Source: Armillaria gallica
Taxonomy: Eukaryota; Basidiomycota; Agaricomycetes; Agaricales; Physalacriaceae
NCBI GenBank assembly: GCA_037576215.1
Contig: JBANDB010000014.1
Location: 1,612,001-1,676,000 of the forward strand
Direction: 5' to 3'
Length of the DNA stretch: 64,000 bases
The position numbers and the translations under genes were made by a program. The stretch's first letter is position 1. Every line of letters starts with the position of its first letter. The notes beneath the pieces were generated by a model. The model ran no database searches, was not told the origin of the DNA, and was given only the letters and a program-made list of their open reading frames with translations. This document shows, piece by piece, positions 46,006 to 61,600 of this stretch.

Positions 46006-47531
46006 ATAGTCCCCAGGCCATAGGATTACTAGAACATCAAAATCTGGGAAGTGCTCCTTCTCCTTTTCAGAAAGATCTCCTTATATATCTGCCAATACAT
46101 TTTGGATCATCCTAATCTTTTGTACACACTATTATACAATATATATAGGGCATTGTATACCAGAATTACCTTCCCCAATACTCAGAAATGTGAGCTATAT
46201 GGTATTTCGCAGCTTTTCACTATCACACTTTTCTCCATATATTCTGATGGTCTGTATTATGTTCTTGGGCTGCTCTAGGGGTTTTAAAGGTCAAGAAATC
46301 CATTGGTAACAACTCCGAAGTTTTCCGAAGCTCAGAAATGCGAGTTTCCATATGTGCTTCTCCTAAACTGTTATATCATTATGATGATCGATACTGAGAC
46401 CCAACAAATGTAACCAAGAGTTGTTTGAGGGTTTTAAAGGTCAAGGAATTGACTGGTAAAGTCCCCAGACTGGTGTGGTGGCTAGAAAACAAAATATACT
46501 GTATGTACCCTCCAATCCCCTATTTTTCAACATGTTCCAGTGACCAAATATAGCATATAAAGATGTATTCTAGGGCTTTCATAGTGTAGAAATTGATTGG
46601 TAATATCCCTAAAGTGATCCAATGCACGCAGCATCATACAAAGCTAATTTTCCTGATTATGCCTAGCCATAAAATGTGTCACATGTACTGTAGAACAGTC
46701 GTTAAAGGGTTTTCAAGGCCAGGAAATTCATTGGTTAAGTTTTTGAAGTGATCTGATACACGTAGCACCCCCCCAAAACATGAATTTACTGCGATTTTCG
46801 ATTATTTTTCACTATTTTACCCTTTTTACCCCCTTCCCAGGGCCCCCACACCTCACCAGAGAGTTCACTTTTATGTTATTTATGTTTAGGCATATACTAG
46901 TGCCATCCCCTGGCCCATCCAGTACCCAGAAACCACCCCAAATGCGAATTTTCTGCCTATTTTCGCTATTTTTCACTATTTTACCCTTTTTAACCACTCC
47001 CCAGGACCCCCATATCTTACCAGAGGGTTCGCATTTACGTTATTTATATTTAGGCATATACTAGTACCATCCCCTGGCCCATCCAGTACCCAGAAACCAC
47101 CCCAATCCCAGATTTGTCTAAAAATAGTCTGATATTGATGGCTGATTTCATCAATTGGCTGCACTGCCACACTACATCCAGTCTCCCAAGGCTGAATCCA
47201 GCCTCCAGGGGCTTGTGAGGGGCAGGGTCAGCTTACTAACTCATAATATATTTTTAGAAGACCTTAAATCTCAAATTTCTGCCCAAAACAGTGAGCAGGA
47301 GAGCAGAAATAAGGCCTACAAACATTCTGGAGGCATTTGGACCAACATCCCCCAAAAAAAACAAAAAAAAAACACATCAATGAGAGGGAGGGCGGAGGAC
47401 CCTGACAGTGAGCAGAGAGGGAGGTGGCAATGCAACAGCCATCAAAGGGGAGAGTGTGACAATATCCTGCTCTAGTCACAGTGACAGAATTGCTTTATTT
47501 AAGTGACCAGTCAATTGATATGCTTTGATAC
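46006..47531 (-). repeat. right arm of the giant palindrome
   Basis: Reverse complement of 44314-45875 with few differences, for example Tyr versus His in the antiparallel short frames at 47264-47479 and 44403-44618. Confidence 0.95.
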
Positions 47532-48765
47532 ATACTATTAACTGCTAAGGCTAATGTGCTAGAAATTGTGGGGATGAACTAGAAATCATCAAAATAGCCT
47601 AGTAAACATAGCTTGGGGGTATACCTAATATTGTGGGTCGAAACAATAGCAATAAATGTATGGAGACTGCAAGAAACTGGTAGAAATCATGGTAACTGAG
47701 GTGCTGAGTGGGGTGCTGCAGCAAAAGATGCATGGCAACTCTGAACAATGGTGAAGACGAGGGTGATCCTATGGAGAATGGTGCTGAACTGAGCCTACAC
47801 GGAGGCAATACTGAACTGGGCAATGAAAACAATGGTGATAAAACAATCCTATGTGGTGAAAGTAAAGTGATGTTGCGGCATTAAAAGACAAAAGCAAGTT
47901 ATTATCACAAGATTTCATGTATTGGTGCAATATATGAGCCAACCAACAACATTAGGAGTAAAGCAAGCAGTGAAGGATAACTTGAAGTAACCATAGCTGA
48001 CTGGTAATGTCGTAGCCTTGTCAACTGGGTAAAAACTAGCTCTAAAAATGTGGTTTTTACCTAGTTTTTATACTATAAGTACGATTTTATAAATAGAATA
48101 TTCATTGGAGCCTTAGTAAGGCTATAAGTCCTTGGCTTTTTGTAATGGCCATAGTAAACATATGGAATCTGTGATTCTAAGTAACAGCAAGTCCTCGACA
48201 TTGCCATGTATGGATGAGAACCATGTGGTTTTATTGAGCGATAAGCGGATCATGAGGTGCTGTTTAGCTGCAGATTATTGAGCTGCAGTTGCCATGCTGA
48301 GGTGTACACTTGTGTCAACAATAATTCAAGGTTTTGGCACTGTAACAGCCTTAGTAAACACAGTCTGTAGTTGCTGTGGCTGTAATTATCATAGCTGGAA
48401 GGGTACTCGCATCAATCACATCATTTCATTAAATGATTGATGGGCACATCAACCAGATGCTTCTGAGTGATGTAGCAACTCTGTTTTAGGATGATTGTCG
48501 ATCAAAGGTGCCTTGCCATGATGGGATATGGTAATTGTGATGTGAGGCGAACTGGGAAGGATAACAGAGTGCATGAGGAGTGGATGTCACAGTTTTAAGA
48601 CTGTATCTGAATGTTTGTGGCATATACTGTGAAAATCTGTGGTATTATCGAGAGTTGGCAGTGTTATGGAGTATGTGGGGATTATAATGGAGTTGTTTTG
48701 AAGGTATTAAGTGATGAATGGATAAATCCACAAATTCTGAGCATACAGAGCCTGGAGGCTCATCA

Positions 48766-51700
48766 CTGTTTCCCTTCTGGAAACATCATCTCTATTAACT
48801 TCTATGTCACTTGTCTAGATTCATCCTGTAACATTGTTCTGGGATACAACTGGCTTTCCCACTGCAATCCATTGATTGACTGGGCAAAGCACAGTATCAC
48901 TTTCCATTCACTATTACCAGATGTCTCTTCTCCTGCAAGCGCTTCCATGGTCTCTGATGCAACTGCATCTAACTGCACAGACATTCCTTGTCCAACTCCT
49001 ATTCCTATTCCAATCCCGGCTTCCAAGCCAACTCCGAGATCCTGATGAGCTCTGCTGCCTTATGAACCCATCTATTCCTACCCTACCATCTCTTCCTTTT
49101 CTGCAACGGTTACACCCAAGATATCTATCATCTCCGTGGCCACTTCTGTTCGAGCATGTGCAGAAGATGGAGCTTAACAATACACCCTCCAACCTTCTGC
49201 ACCTAGCATCAGTGGAATGGCCAGCTCCATAGCCCCACTGGATATGACAGATGTACCAGCAGAATATCACAACTTTGTTGATGTATTCAGTGACTCGCTC
49301 TCCAAGAAACTCCCCAAGCATAGACCATACAACCTCAAGATCAATATTGAGGAAGAAATGTCTCCCCCACTTGGGCCAATTTACTCCCTCTTGGAGTCCG
49401 AGCTCAAAGCTTTACGTGAGTTTATTGATGATAATCTCCTATAGCAGATTCATCACACCCTTATGTTCTCCTCATGGAGCTCCAGTCCTCTTTGTCAAGA
49501 AAAAGACCAGAGAACTCCACCTTTGTGTCGATTTCTATGGCTTAAACAAGATATCCAAGAAAGACTATTATCCCCTTCCACTTATTTCTGATCTCCTTGA
49601 CTCCACACACTCCGCTTGCATCTATATCAAACTTGATCTTCAACATGCTTATTATCTTGTATGCATAGCTGAAGGTGATGAATGGAAAACAGCCTTCTGG
49701 ACCTGTTATGGTTCCTTTGAATGGCATGTCATGCCTTTTGGACTCACCAATGCTCCCGCAGCATTCCAACACTTCATGAACGACATCTTTACTGACATGC
49801 TTGATGTTTCCATAGTCATATACCTTGACAATATCCTCATCTATTCCAATGACATTGTGGAGCACCAGAAACACATATGCAAAGTTCTGCGCAGACTAAG
49901 AGCAAATGAGCTCTACTGCAAAGGATCCAAATACAAGTTTCACCGGGACTTCATGGAATATCTAAGCTACATTCTATCACCAGAGGGCCTCCACATGTCC
50001 AAAGACAAGGTCAAGGCCATTTTAGACTGGCCGGTTTCATAAAAAGTTAAGGATATTCAATCCTTCCTTGGCTTCACTAATTTCTACTGCTGTTTTATCT
50101 ATGAGTACAGTGATATTGTTATTCCCTTAACCTGCCTCACACACAAAGAAACTCTGTGGAAATTTGATGACAAGTGCATGGCTGCTTTCAATAAATCAAA
50201 GCAAACCTTCACTCACACTTCTATCCTTACTCACTGGGTCCCTGACCAGCAATTAGTTGTAGAGACTGACACCTCAGACTATGCTATTGCTGCTATCCTC
50301 TCTATCTACCTTGAAGACAGCGAAATCCACCCCATCACATTCCTATCCCAGAGCCTTCACAATGCCAAACTCAACTATGACATCCATGATAAAGAGCTTC
50401 TAGCTATCTTTGAAGCCTTTAAATACTGGCATCACTACCTCGAGAGCTCCGTGGATCCGATCAATGTTGTTACAGACCACAAGAATCTTGAATATTTTTC
50501 AGCCACCAAGATTTTTACCTGACAGCAAGTCCAGTGGTCTGAATACCTATCCCAATTCAATCTAGTAATCTGCTTCCAACCAGGGAAACTTGGAGGAAAA
50601 CTGGATGCACTCACTAGACAATGGGACATCTATTCAAAAGAGGGGGATAGCCAATATGCAGCAGTCAATCCTCACAATTTCCACCTGTATTCACTCAAGA
50701 ACAATTCTCCATCTCCCTACATGCCACTTTTCTGGAAAGCTCTATCCTCCGTGCTAGTGCTATAATGGATATTGACAAGCTCCATTTAAACATAAAGCAA
50801 GCACAACTATCTGACTCTGCAGCTGCCGAAAGTTTCCAGCAGGCCAAATCCTCCACTCCCACTTCTCCCACTCAGTGGTTTATAGATGAATCAGACATTC
50901 TCCATCTTGATAATCACATCTATGTCCCAGACTCTGAGGATCTCCATCTCTATGTCTTACAAAATAATCACGATCACATCTTGGCAGGTCATTTTGGTCA
51001 AAATTGGACCTTGGAATTAATCCAACAGAACTATACCTGGCCACAGATGTATGAATATGTTTGCCACTACATCAAATCTTGTACAGTTTGCAGTCACAAC
51101 AAGACACCTAGACATTACCCTTATGGTTTACTCAAACCCTTGCCAGTTCTGGAATGTCCATAGGATTTCATTGAACAGTTACTGGACTCCAACAGATTTA
51201 CTGCTATCCTTGTAGTAATCAGCCATGCAAGCAAACAAGCCATCTTTATCCCTACATATGATACCATTAATTCTGAAGAACTTGCCTGGTTATTCATCAT
51301 TCATGTTTTCTCTAAACATGGCATCCCTAACCATATCACCTCTGACTGTGGCTCCAAATTTGTCTCCCAATTCACACATACCCTTGCTAAAGCCCTTGAC
51401 ATGGAACTTCACTTCACTTCAGATATCATCTGGAGGCTGATGGACAAATGGAATGTGCAAATCAAACTTTGGAACAGTACATCTGCATCTATTGTTCTTA
51501 TCAGCAGGACAACTGGGATTTACTATTACCTATTGTAGAGTTTGCATACAACAATGCTCTGAATGCCTCCACTGGAATCTCTCCATTCTTTGCCAACAAA
51601 GGCTACCATCCCAATATCACTGTTCATCCTGAATGTGATATCACCTCTGCTCGGGCCCACGACTTTGTAGTCAATCTCGATGAACTACACCAATTCCTAT

Positions 51701-52257
51701 GTGACGAAATCACCCAGGCACAGTCTCGCTACAAGATCCAAGCAGACAAGCATCAGAATCCAGCTCCTCCCTTCAAAGTAGATGACAAAGTCTATCTTAG
51801 CTCTAAGCATATCAAGACTACTTGCCCTACTGCGAAATTCACAGAGAAATTTCTTGGCCCATTCAAAATCATAACTCAACCAGGCTCCCATTCCTTCACT
51901 CTCAAACTTCCATCAGACCTCCATACCATTCATCCTGTCTTCCATGTATCACAACTGGAACCTGTAGAAGAAAACACTATCTCTAATTGCACTCAGCCTC
52001 CGCCGTCTCTGGTGGAAGTTGACTGCGAGAAGCAGTACAAAATAGCTCAGATCCTAGACTCCAAGCTTGACTGCCAGTTCTGGTGTCCCCTTCTCTACAG
52101 GATTCAATGGTTAAGCTATGAAGGCACTGACGAGGAATTTGCTTGGTTACTGGCTACTGAATTCTCCACTGACAATTTCATTGAAGATTTCCACCATCAC
52201 TATCCAGACAAACCAGAACCATTAGCCAAAGTCACCATCTGAAAATCCACTATCTAA
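48766..52257 (+). pseudogene. G1 copy C4: rest of pol (protease end to chromodomain)
   Basis: The protease tail ([20 protein letters not shown]) resumes at 48766. RT begins at about 49217 and retains APAAFQ, so it lacks the 19-bp deletion of C1-C3, but reads YLDNILIYS. RNase H, integrase and chromodomain follow. A 15-bp in-frame deletion between GGATT repeats near 51162 removes residues just before the integrase DFIEQL. Stops are at 50041, 50521 and 51162 and frameshifts are scattered. The chromodomain ends with TI then a stop at 52242, or at 52257 if read through. This is the least rearranged pol in the window apart from its insertions. Confidence 0.92.
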
Positions 52258-52567
52258 CCCCCGCTTCTGAAACAACCTTTCCCCACTCACTCTCATCTCG
52301 GGTTCCACCAGTTCTGGCCTCTTCTATTTCAAATAGAATCCACAAAAACTATTGCAAATTCATTTCCTAATCGAGCCCAGACTTCAGCAGAAACTGCACT
52401 TTGTATTTCATATTCATTTCTTGCTTTCTATTTCAAATTCCTACTCTTCCTCACTCTTCAGTTACAATTCAACAAGATATGGGCCCGCAGGGCCCGGATG
52501 CATTCAAGAAACAAAAATACAAAAATCATGTACACATATAAATAGTCAAGAATGGTGTCCAAAGAGG

Positions 52568-54297
52568 ATCAGGCATCAGCAGCTTCCATGGTGTTCACCA
52601 CTTCATCCATTTCCACATCCCCAGTCACTACCGCAGCCCTAGTTTCTTCATCCTCCATGGATCCCAAACCACTACCACTTTCCTCATCCTCCTTGCTCTC
52701 TCCACTCCCTTCATCCTCATCCATAGATGCCACTGTGGGATTGTCAGCCAGTACAAACAACTTATCGAGAGCTTTGATACCCAAGTCTGGACCATATGGT
52801 TTTCATGCCTTGCATACCTTCCCACCGTGAACCTCCTCTGCTGGATCTGAATCCTCTACCATGAATTTGTCACACTCATGCTTGTGCAGGTAGGCCTTCC
52901 AAATCCTCCACTCAGACTGGTGGCCACCCAACTTGTAGAATTTGTTCTGTGTGGCCTGGAAGTAATTGCACTTCAACTTCATCTCATCCAATTTCTCCAG
53001 GCCCTCAAGACCATACCAGAATTCACGGTTATTAAGTTCATAGGGATCATTCGCGTCCATCTTCTCAGGCTCTGCTGGCCCATTTGCCCACAATTGCGCC
53101 ATATCCTTGTCTAAATGCCACTGCATAACCTGCCAGAGGGCTTCAGAATTGACCCCCTTCAAATTGCATAATTCAATGCAGGATGCATCCCACTCCTCCA
53201 CATTGGAAGCCGACAGGATATCCTCAGGAGACTCGATAGACTCAGTCTTGTAATCGTTGACAAAGTCACCAATGTGGCCCTGCAGGAAAGCAACCTCCCC
53301 AGTCAATTTCTCCACCTTGTTCACAAGAGCATCAACAGTGCTCGTCAACTTTTGAAGTGCCTCCAAAATCTCCTTGGAGCCAACAGCAATGAAAGAAGAG
53401 GTGCCCTTGTTAAAAGAACATCCAGCTTTCTTGGTCTTGCAACAGGAGCATGTCTGACCTCGGATGGTCTTTGCAGAACCAGGATGGGCATAGCACCTTG
53501 CCCTGTTCTAGCGACACCATATACAATGCTCTGCAAACTGATCAGTACACTGTGAAGGCCACCAGAGGTTCACTTACTGCTTCCCTGCAACTCCTCCTCA
53601 TTCTCTGCAGGGCCCATAGATTCCACCTTGGCCTTTTTGCTAGGCCTTGCTTCCCTCTCTTCTCCACTCTCCTCCACCACACTCATAGACTTGGTCAGTC
53701 ATTTCCATTTCTTGTTTCCATCCGCACTGGAAACCACAGATCCCATTGCTCTCCATTTACCATCACAAATATCCTTCAATTTCTTGAGAGCCTCCTTCTT
53801 TAAAGTCTCTGGTGTGTTTGCCTTAGTATTCACATCTGTTCCCTTATCCTCCTCCACCTCAGCGGCAGCCTTCTTTTCCTTCCTTTCCTTGTGCAGTTTC
53901 TTCTTTGCCATGGTGTCCATGGCTGCCTTATCCACCTTTGCCTTCAGATCAGCTTTTTTCTTCATCTCAGCCTCCTGCTGTTTCTTCAAACAAAGCTGTT
54001 CATCCTCCTTCTGCTTCTCCTCTGCTTTCCATTCCTCTTCCAACTTCAATGCCTTCAACTTCTCCAACCGCAGCTCCTTATCCAACTTCAACTTGGCCAA
54101 ACGTGCATCCTTCACCTTGGTAGATTTCCACTCCTCATGAGCTCCGATGGCCTCCACATATCTCTCCTCTGCATGCTGCTGGCAGCACACTCCTCAGTCA
54201 AAATCTGATAGGCCTCCGAGGTCAAACCCTCCAGTGTCAGGGCAGACTTGTAAGGCTCAGGGGTGGCAGACGGGTGGTAATCAACAGTGTTTGACAT
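52568..54297 (-). pseudogene. antisense gene copy A4 (in C4)
   Basis: Exon 1 starts at 54297 with YHPSATPEPYKSALT and a coiled coil rich in K and E; a frameshift lies at about 54175. The intron is 53577-53531 (GTAAGT...CTGAT...CAG, 47 nt). Exon 2 keeps C-X2-C-X6-C-X14-C-X2-C-X6-C (one stop inside the first half), SFNKG, a long helical segment, NDPYELNNREFWYGL, EWRIWKAYL, VEDSDPAEE and ends EAADA at 52568. The acidic tail with repeated D/E is retained. Most codons are readable, so it decayed less than A2 and A3. Confidence 0.8.
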
Positions 54298-54458
54298 TGG
54301 AAATGACGAGGCAGTCAAAAAAGTAGAAGTTGGCAAAGATGGTATTAGTAGCAGGTCAAGTTGTGAAAATTCCCATGGTAAAATTTTCACTGCAAGAACA
54401 TATTGATCAGCCATCGGGACCAGCACTCTCAAGGGCAAGAACACTAATGGGGGGATAC

Positions 54459-54981
54459 TGTTACACACATGCAGCCAGCCTCTGCTTCACACCCATTCCA
54501 ACTTCAATCCTAACTCCAGCATTGCTCACTATCAGACTCCGCGGCCTCTGACCGCTTACCATTACTCTATTCCATTTGATATTTCATTTATCATTTCATT
54601 TTACTATTTCACATATTAACTCTAGAACCCAAATCCAGTAGCGAACAGACCACTGCTGGAGTCCATCAGACTCCAACTCAGATTTACCTACTCATATATA
54701 TACTGTAGAATTACTTGTAGATACTCAGTTTGAATATCAACTTAGTTTAGCCAAATCTCTCTCTGACTCCAAGTCCAATTCTATTGCTCTCAAGTCTGTG
54801 GCCTCCACTCCATTGGACTATCCTTACTCTATCCAAACCCTTGCTCTCTGTGGACTCCGCTCCACAATCCAATCTTAGGGCTTCGGCTCAAGGGTGACAT
54901 TGCTAATAGCTTCGCCAAAGCCCATGCACTCCGTGGACCTCCACTTGTGCAAGTTACCATCTATTTGGCACATCCCTAACA
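54459..54981 (+). repeat. G1 3' LTR of C4
   Basis: 523 bp, TGTTACACACATGC...ATCCCTAACA, preceded by a GGGGGG polypurine run. Many CpGs are partly retained. It marks the right end of the repeat block. Confidence 0.93.
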
Positions 54982-56325
54982 TCCTCGATGACTATGGCTT
55001 TATTTCCATCAAAGTAAACAGTGCAAAGTCTATTGCCTCATTGTTTAGATTGGAAACTGTAACGCATAACATGAGGGTTGTTTCCGAGTTTCTTCGAATC
55101 CTGACCATAACACTCAGATTTGTGTTGCCTCCCTACACTCATGTACAGTATCTGCTATCAAATAGGCAACATTGTTCAAGCTATCAACATGTCAAACCCT
55201 ATGCTATCTGTGGGTGAGACAAACATTCCAATTGCGATATATCCAGGTGAAAGCACCCTGAAATAACCAGCCTGTTAGTGGCCTGTCATGCAGTCATTTA
55301 AGGGTGAAACAACTCAGATATATTAGGTTGGTGAAGCATAAGAAATGTCAATGATTGCCTTTCCTATCTTGTATCATGTACACAGTGAATGCCTTGTTAA
55401 GTGATGGTGTTGTCATCCCATGCTTCCCATCCATTCAAAAGTACATCATTATTAGTATCCATCTTCATTAGCTGAACTTCAATGCAATCTAAAATAATCC
55501 CACAGTCAAGGACCTTTAGGCTGATAAAAAATGCAGGGACATACCAAAAGTGGGCAGAATAGAAAAGGCAAGGCAACACAAGAAAATGCAAGCCAAAAAT
55601 TAGGTCAAAAACATGTTGAGACAGCTACAGGACTTGTCTTAGGTTTTTCTCCGTGCTGCTCAATTAGGCATCCCACGCGAGCACATTGTATTCACGTGAT
55701 TCTATTTCCAATTCAGTATCAGTATCACACCCCCATCAGTATCGAGCCATGAGTCTCCGTTGTCCTTGGAATCTCCTCGGTCTCTCAATTCCCTCAGGTA
55801 CTTTTGGTTATAGGTTCGCTCTTGAAGCTATTCCCACAGCTATGCCATCCACCTTTATAATCACCTTCTCTGACCCCCCCATTAGTTGTACAAGGCTCCT
55901 GTTCGAAAGTTAACAAGTTTGGCGTGGTTGATATTTCAATATTGCGAACCTGTCCAGACTCCTTGGTTGTCGCAACACCAAGTGACTGAAGTTAGCGTTA
56001 ACAGTTCCCGGATGGTTGTTGGATAAACCGTCTGCAATCACTGTGTTGGAATCCAGAGCTGCAGCAATTTACGACGAGTCGTTCTTGTCCTACCGTGAAC
56101 AGCTCGTTGAATACGCGAAGCTGTTGCTCAGGAAGGCTGCAGATACACCGTTGCTTGCTATCTGTCATTCTGTTCCATTGATAGAGTCAGAACAGATCTA
56201 TCCTCAAAGATCATTTAACACGGTCCCGAGAACCGTCTGATGACGAAGAGCACTTGCCTAGAGTCTTTCTTTAGTCAATGCATTAAATAACCTCTAGCGT
56301 ACACCACAAATCGATAAAGATACAG
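54982..56325. other. intergenic region with an unrecognised short frame at 56016-56240
   Basis: The left part (54982-55600) is AT-rich with broken frames. CpG frequency rises from about 55640. A 75-codon frame at 56016-56240 (SRAAAIYDESFLSYREQLVEYAKLLLRKA in part) and an intron-like gap at about 55798-55839 could belong to a small gene or transposon relic, but no start or family is clear. Confidence 0.3.
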
Positions 56326-58692
<2,367 letters not shown>

Positions 58693-61600
58693 ATGTCGGC
58701 CTTGTCTTCCCTTTCTAAATTCCTACCCTCCATCAACTCTCGCGAACGCCCTGCAGACCCGCTCTCCCACCTTCGCTTCGTCCTCGAAACAATGCCTGGC
58801 TCCAGGAAATACCTCTTCACAGCAGCGACTCGTGCAGAGATTCTCTCAGAGCTCTACGACGCGTTCTGGGGCTCGTACGCTCACCTCTTTCTCCCCAATT
58901 CAAACTCAAGTCTTCCGCTCCATGCTACTCTCAGTCAAGTTCAATCATCCTGGGTTTCTCCGGCGCAGGCAAGGAAGCATCTGTACTTCCAGGCAGGCCT
59001 TGTGGACACATTCTCAAGAAGGGAGAGAGCTGTTTCAGATGCAAGTGCGTAGCCTCTTTTATCTATCATCTTGCCATATTCATTCGCATGATTCCAGGGA
59101 TTGTGCACTCGACGACAGCTGCGTCCTTTGTCCCAGATGTTTCCATGCGACAAACCACATCGGACACAATGTCAGTTTCTTCATCGCCCAACAATCTGGT
59201 GGGTGCTGTGATTGTGGCGACGAGGAGGCATGGAGAGCTCCCATAGGTTGTCCTTACCATCCACCACCCTTATCCAATGACGATGAAATGTCTGGCCTTT
59301 CCACCCCCAAGGTCACATCAAAGTCCATGCAGGATTCTATCCCTACTGTCAAAAACTTCCCTGACCGCGTCTTCGTGCCTCCAGATCTTCGTGAGACCAT
59401 GAGCAGGACAGTAGGCTATGCCCTCGACTTCATTCTTGACACCCTGGATTTCTCTCCCGATGAACCTTCTGTCCCCGCCAACGAGGCCGATCTCCGTATC
59501 CAGCCTTCTGCTGATCCCATGTCAAAGGATCACTATTGTATCGTCCTCTGGAACGACGAAAAGCACTCTTTTGACGAAGTCATCAAACTTCTCTGCGACA
59601 AGACTAATTGCTCCCATGAAGAGGCCTCAGAAATCACCCAACGGATCGATGAACAGGGTCGTGAGATCGTCGAAATGAGCTCAAACGTCCAGAGGCTCAT
59701 CGAGACAGCTCAGTCTCTCACCATCATTGATTTGGGTGTCACGGTCCGGAGAGCCTATGATACATTCCGAGAACAAGTCGTCTCCGTCATTATAGAATGG
59801 CTATTAGACCTCACTCACAGTCGCCTTGGAAGTGATACTCTCATATTGCGTGAAATTATTTCCGAGGAATTACTGTCACGTCGAAGGACGTCTTACGCAT
59901 CAAACCCTCATGCTCTCCATTCCCTCCCTGATGTCTCTGCGGTCCCAATGAGACTTGATATACTGTTCCTCTATCACGCCAGGCTCTGGAAGAAGCCTCG
60001 TCTGAGCTTAAAGGAGATCTACACATCTGTTCTTACCCTCAGTCACCCGCATAAATTAGCAATAGGTAATTATCGCCATATTCTCTACTGTTGACGACGA
60101 CGCACTGACAAATTATTCCAGCCGGACACTTTGCAAGCGTGTACCATCGCGTCATTGATGCATACCTCCTTGTCGATCATGAAGCAGAGACGTCGATCAA
60201 ATACTTTGCTTTACAGCTTTTCACGACACCTTCCGTTGCCGCTCATATCGTCCGTAACTACAAACTGGTCTCCCGACTCCTGGCCATCATCACGGCCTTC
60301 TTCACAAACCAGATAACTGAGAAGCATATCATCTATCCCCCCATGTCCATAACAAGTATCGACGTCGATACCTTTCCTTTCAAATCCAAACGATTCATGC
60401 CTGTCTTCAGCGACCTTCGCTATCTTTGCCACAATGAACCAGTGCAAAAGATGATTGCTCACAACCGCGAATTCATCGTGCAATTCGCCAAGACGTGCCA
60501 GCTCTTCATGTGTATCAATCCAAATAAACGAGCCGCTACCAATCATGTCGAGTACGAGACAGATGCGTGGATTAGCGTTTTCAATGTGACTTTGTCACTG
60601 TCCCGTGTTATCAAGGTCTATGGCGAAGCGTTCGCCAAGGCTACTACCGCCGAACTTGCGTCAGCGATTTCAACCATTGTTCATCATATTTTGATGGTGT
60701 GTACTCTTGCGGAGGACAGACTCGACAGGACAAAGTATTCTCCCATTGCATTCCACGAGGTATTCTTCGGGGACGCTGTTTACAATGTCATACAGTTCGA
60801 TGTGCTGGAGGGATGGACGAGTTTCCACCATTCTTTACACTGGTTACTTGCCGAACTATTCAAGCATGTGGACCTGTTGACAGAAGATCGTTTACGAGAC
60901 GTTGGTATGACGGGGGTTCGTGATATCCTCTTGCGGCATGCAAGCGAACAAGCCATCTTGACTGTGATCGACTTCCCTCTGAGAGGTAAGTTAGAACGAT
61001 TGAGTGTTCAAGTTTCGAGCCTTACTCTTTGTTCCAGTTCTTGCTATGATTGCACAGATTCGTACTGGTCTCTGGGTTCGAAATGGCTTTGCCATTCGAG
61101 GACAACTCCTTCATTATCGTGATTTCATGCTGAGAGAGCTTTGCTATGATCAGGATATCTTCATTCTCCAGGTCGCGCTTGCCATTCTAGACCCTAACAC
61201 CGTCATCGTCACAATCTTGGACCGGTTCGGGCTCGTGGGCTACTTCTCAGGAGCGTCTCTGCACTCCGTGTATGAAGGCGCTCAATTGTCGAGCATGGTC
61301 GAAGAGGTGTTGTACATATTCATAACTATCCTCAGCGAAGGCGCAAATGCTGGTCGATTACCCGTTCCAAGCCAGATACGCCGCGAAATCATCCATGCGT
61401 TAGCCCTCGGTCCATGTTCGTACACTGACCTGGTGAAGAGGGTCGCTGAACGCCTGGTAGAAGATATCAATTTCGAAAAGGTACTAACGGAGGTCGCCGT
61501 CTTCCGTTCCCCCGAGTCCACGACGGACTGTGGTGTCTATGAGCTGAAGGACGACATGTACGATGAAGTCAATCCGTTCTTCTATCATTATACGCGCAAC

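Larger units (their letters stand above)
43830..48765. mobile_element. 4.9-kb TIR element with a giant internal palindrome
   Basis: The ends are TGATGAGCCT and AGGCTCATCA, a perfect 10-bp inverted repeat. Flanks CCAT (43826-43829) and CTGT (48766-48769) both derive from CCGT by CpG transitions, giving a probable 4-bp duplication at a site that reads CCGTTTCCC in other G1 copies. Inside is a near-perfect inverted repeat of about 1.5 kb per arm. Regions outside the arms carry degenerate CTAGAAATCATA repeats (about 44100-44290 and 47555-47690). No transposase was found, so it is probably non-autonomous; it resembles fold-back elements in layout. Confidence 0.7.

Noticed and set aside
43830..48765. 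Interpretation of the palindrome-bearing element as an LTR retrotransposon with inverted LTRs
   Set aside because: The arms are internal and inverted, there is no primer site, gag or pol, and the outer ends form only a short TIR.
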